Assembly (NCBI GenBank): GCA_038883475.1
Contig: JAVZMA010000010.1
Location: 1-50,603 of the forward strand
From: JAVZLH01 sp038883475
GTDB taxonomy: Archaea > Thermoproteota > Bathyarchaeia > Bathyarchaeales > Bathycorpusculaceae
Length of the DNA: 50,603 nucleotides
Direction: 5' to 3'
The notes beneath the pieces are model-generated. The model ran no database searches and was not told the origin of the DNA. It saw nothing but the letters and a program-made list of their open reading frames with translations. The translations under genes and the position numbers were made by a program. Shown in pieces: positions 50,291 through 50,603 of this stretch (position 1 is its first letter; every line of letters starts with the position of its first letter).

Positions 50291-50541
50291 CGGGCTTCTC
50301 GGACCATGAATGCGAGCACGCCTTGAGGGGCGGGTGGCTGTCCAAGGGGCGAGTATGCGCCTTAGACGGGCTCATCTGTCACAACTACGATAAGCCTGAG
50401 GCCGTCGCAAAATGCCCAGCCATAAAAGCCCTGCGGAGAGGCCGTCGGAGCCCCACCCAAACCTCCGCCCTACACCTGAACTCTCCTCCTCCGAGTCCGA
50501 TGGCCCCGCAAACGGGCGATGGAAGAATTGATGGCCTATGA
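50287..50541 (+). CDS. Cys-containing small protein, unknown
   Basis: Starts with GTG overlapping the previous stop (GTGA). An 84-residue ORF with CEHALRGGWLSKGRVCALDGLICHNYDKPEAVAKCPAIKALRR: Cys spacing suggests a small metal site. The C-terminal half is Ser/Pro/Arg-rich and poor in structure. The next gene overlaps by four bases (ATGA), which supports it as a translated operon member. No family is recognised. Confidence 0.5.
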   Translation: MTGFSDHECEHALRGGWLSKGRVCALDGLICHNYDKPEAVAKCPAIKALRRGRRSPTQTSALHLNSPPPSPMAPQTGDGRIDGL

Positions 50542-50603
50542 GCCAAGAGATCACCCGAATCTTGAATCAGCACAGCTTCACAGTATTGTTTAGCGGAGGC
50601 AAG
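50538..50603 (+). CDS. PP-loop ATPase (PAPS reductase-like), N-terminal fragment
   Basis: The ORF starts at ATG 50538 and is open to the window end. MSQEITRILNQHSFTVLFSGGK ends in the SGGK of the SGGKDS P-P-loop, the AMP-forming loop of PAPS reductase, DndC and tRNA-thiolation enzymes. A short helix before the strand is usual for the PAPS-reductase branch. The overlap with the previous gene makes it the fourth gene of the ParB operon. ParB-like and PAPS-reductase-like genes are paired in some elements (for example IbrA/IbrB), so a similar unit is suspected. Confidence 0.7.
   Translation, partial: MSQEITRILNQHSFTVLFSGGK

Noticed and set aside
1..50603. CRISPR array
   Set aside because: No regularly spaced direct repeats of 24-40 bp were seen anywhere in the window.

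Overview
The window looks like a scaffold from an uncultivated archaeon, most likely Bathyarchaeia-like within the Thermoproteota. That placement is an inference from gene content and was not tested with markers. The archaeal signs are the archaea-specific amidotransferase GatD/GatE, a nurA-herA-mre11-rad50 operon, an archaeal PolB2-type polymerase with an inactive RadA-like partner, a TFB-like protein, the 3' part of a COG2401 ATPase-acetyltransferase gene, an archaeal integrase, many GTG/TTG starts in tightly overlapping genes, and tRNA genes without an encoded CCA. Three runs of 98-99 N are placeholders of uniform length, so the sequence is a scaffold, probably a metagenome assembly. At the third gap, 129 bp are repeated identically on both sides, so no sequence is actually missing there.

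Layout. 1-5555: peptide ABC transporter operon (binding protein, truncated permease B, permease C, two ATPases, a tiny membrane protein). 5542-8782 (minus): gatE and gatD. 9477-13014: remnant of a head-tailed provirus (a small protein, a gapped CDS, a head-tail connector, an alpha/alpha-toroid fused to a head-closure-like domain, a tail terminator, a tail tube). The tail tube ORF runs in frame into the C-terminal half of a COG2401 protein (13015-13947). 14102-20339: membrane and secreted proteins, one with a PEVPFGT-type C-terminal tail, plus a GYD protein and a broken secreted gene. 20519-20762: tRNA-Ile(GAU) and tRNA-Arg(UCG). An archaeal tyrosine integrase follows directly downstream of tRNA-Arg, which marks an integrated island.

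22.2-30.5 kb is a defence-like island. It holds a divergent winged-helix regulator, a C5-cytosine methyltransferase, a G/T-mismatch glycosylase of the Mig type, an EVE-like domain fused to a PD-(D/E)XK nuclease, a second PD-(D/E)XK nuclease (with a probable frameshift at its start), a winged-helix/HNH endonuclease, a free EVE-like protein, an OB-fold protein and several small winged-helix proteins. 31.1-34.8 kb is a plasmid- or virus-like module of ribbon-helix-helix (RHH) proteins, a zinc ribbon and a HerA/FtsK-like ATPase.

34.95-41.3 kb is the nurA-herA-mre11-rad50 operon for DNA end resection, with an unusual Mre11 motif I and a divergent Rad50 signature. 41.5-43.1 kb has a GOLD/p24-like membrane protein, an Hsp20-like protein, a GIY-YIG nuclease and a small membrane protein. 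46659-43208 (minus) is a four-gene cassette: Cys-rich protein, RadA-like ATPase without a P-loop, helical protein, and PolB2 with degenerate exonuclease and altered motif C. It shares a divergent promoter, with a perfect 14-bp palindrome, with an RHH regulator; that regulator is followed by a Nei-like glycosylase carrying Val at the nucleophile position. The region suggests a regulated damage-tolerance locus. 48.0-50.6 kb holds an RHH protein and a tightly overlapping operon: ParB-like, TFB-like zinc-ribbon protein, Cys-containing protein, and the start of a PP-loop (PAPS reductase-like) enzyme cut by the window end.

The best candidates for something undescribed are the EVE/nuclease/Mig-glycosylase methylation island, the RHH-controlled PolB2 cassette, the toroid/head-closure fusion, and the ParB-TFB-PP-loop operon.
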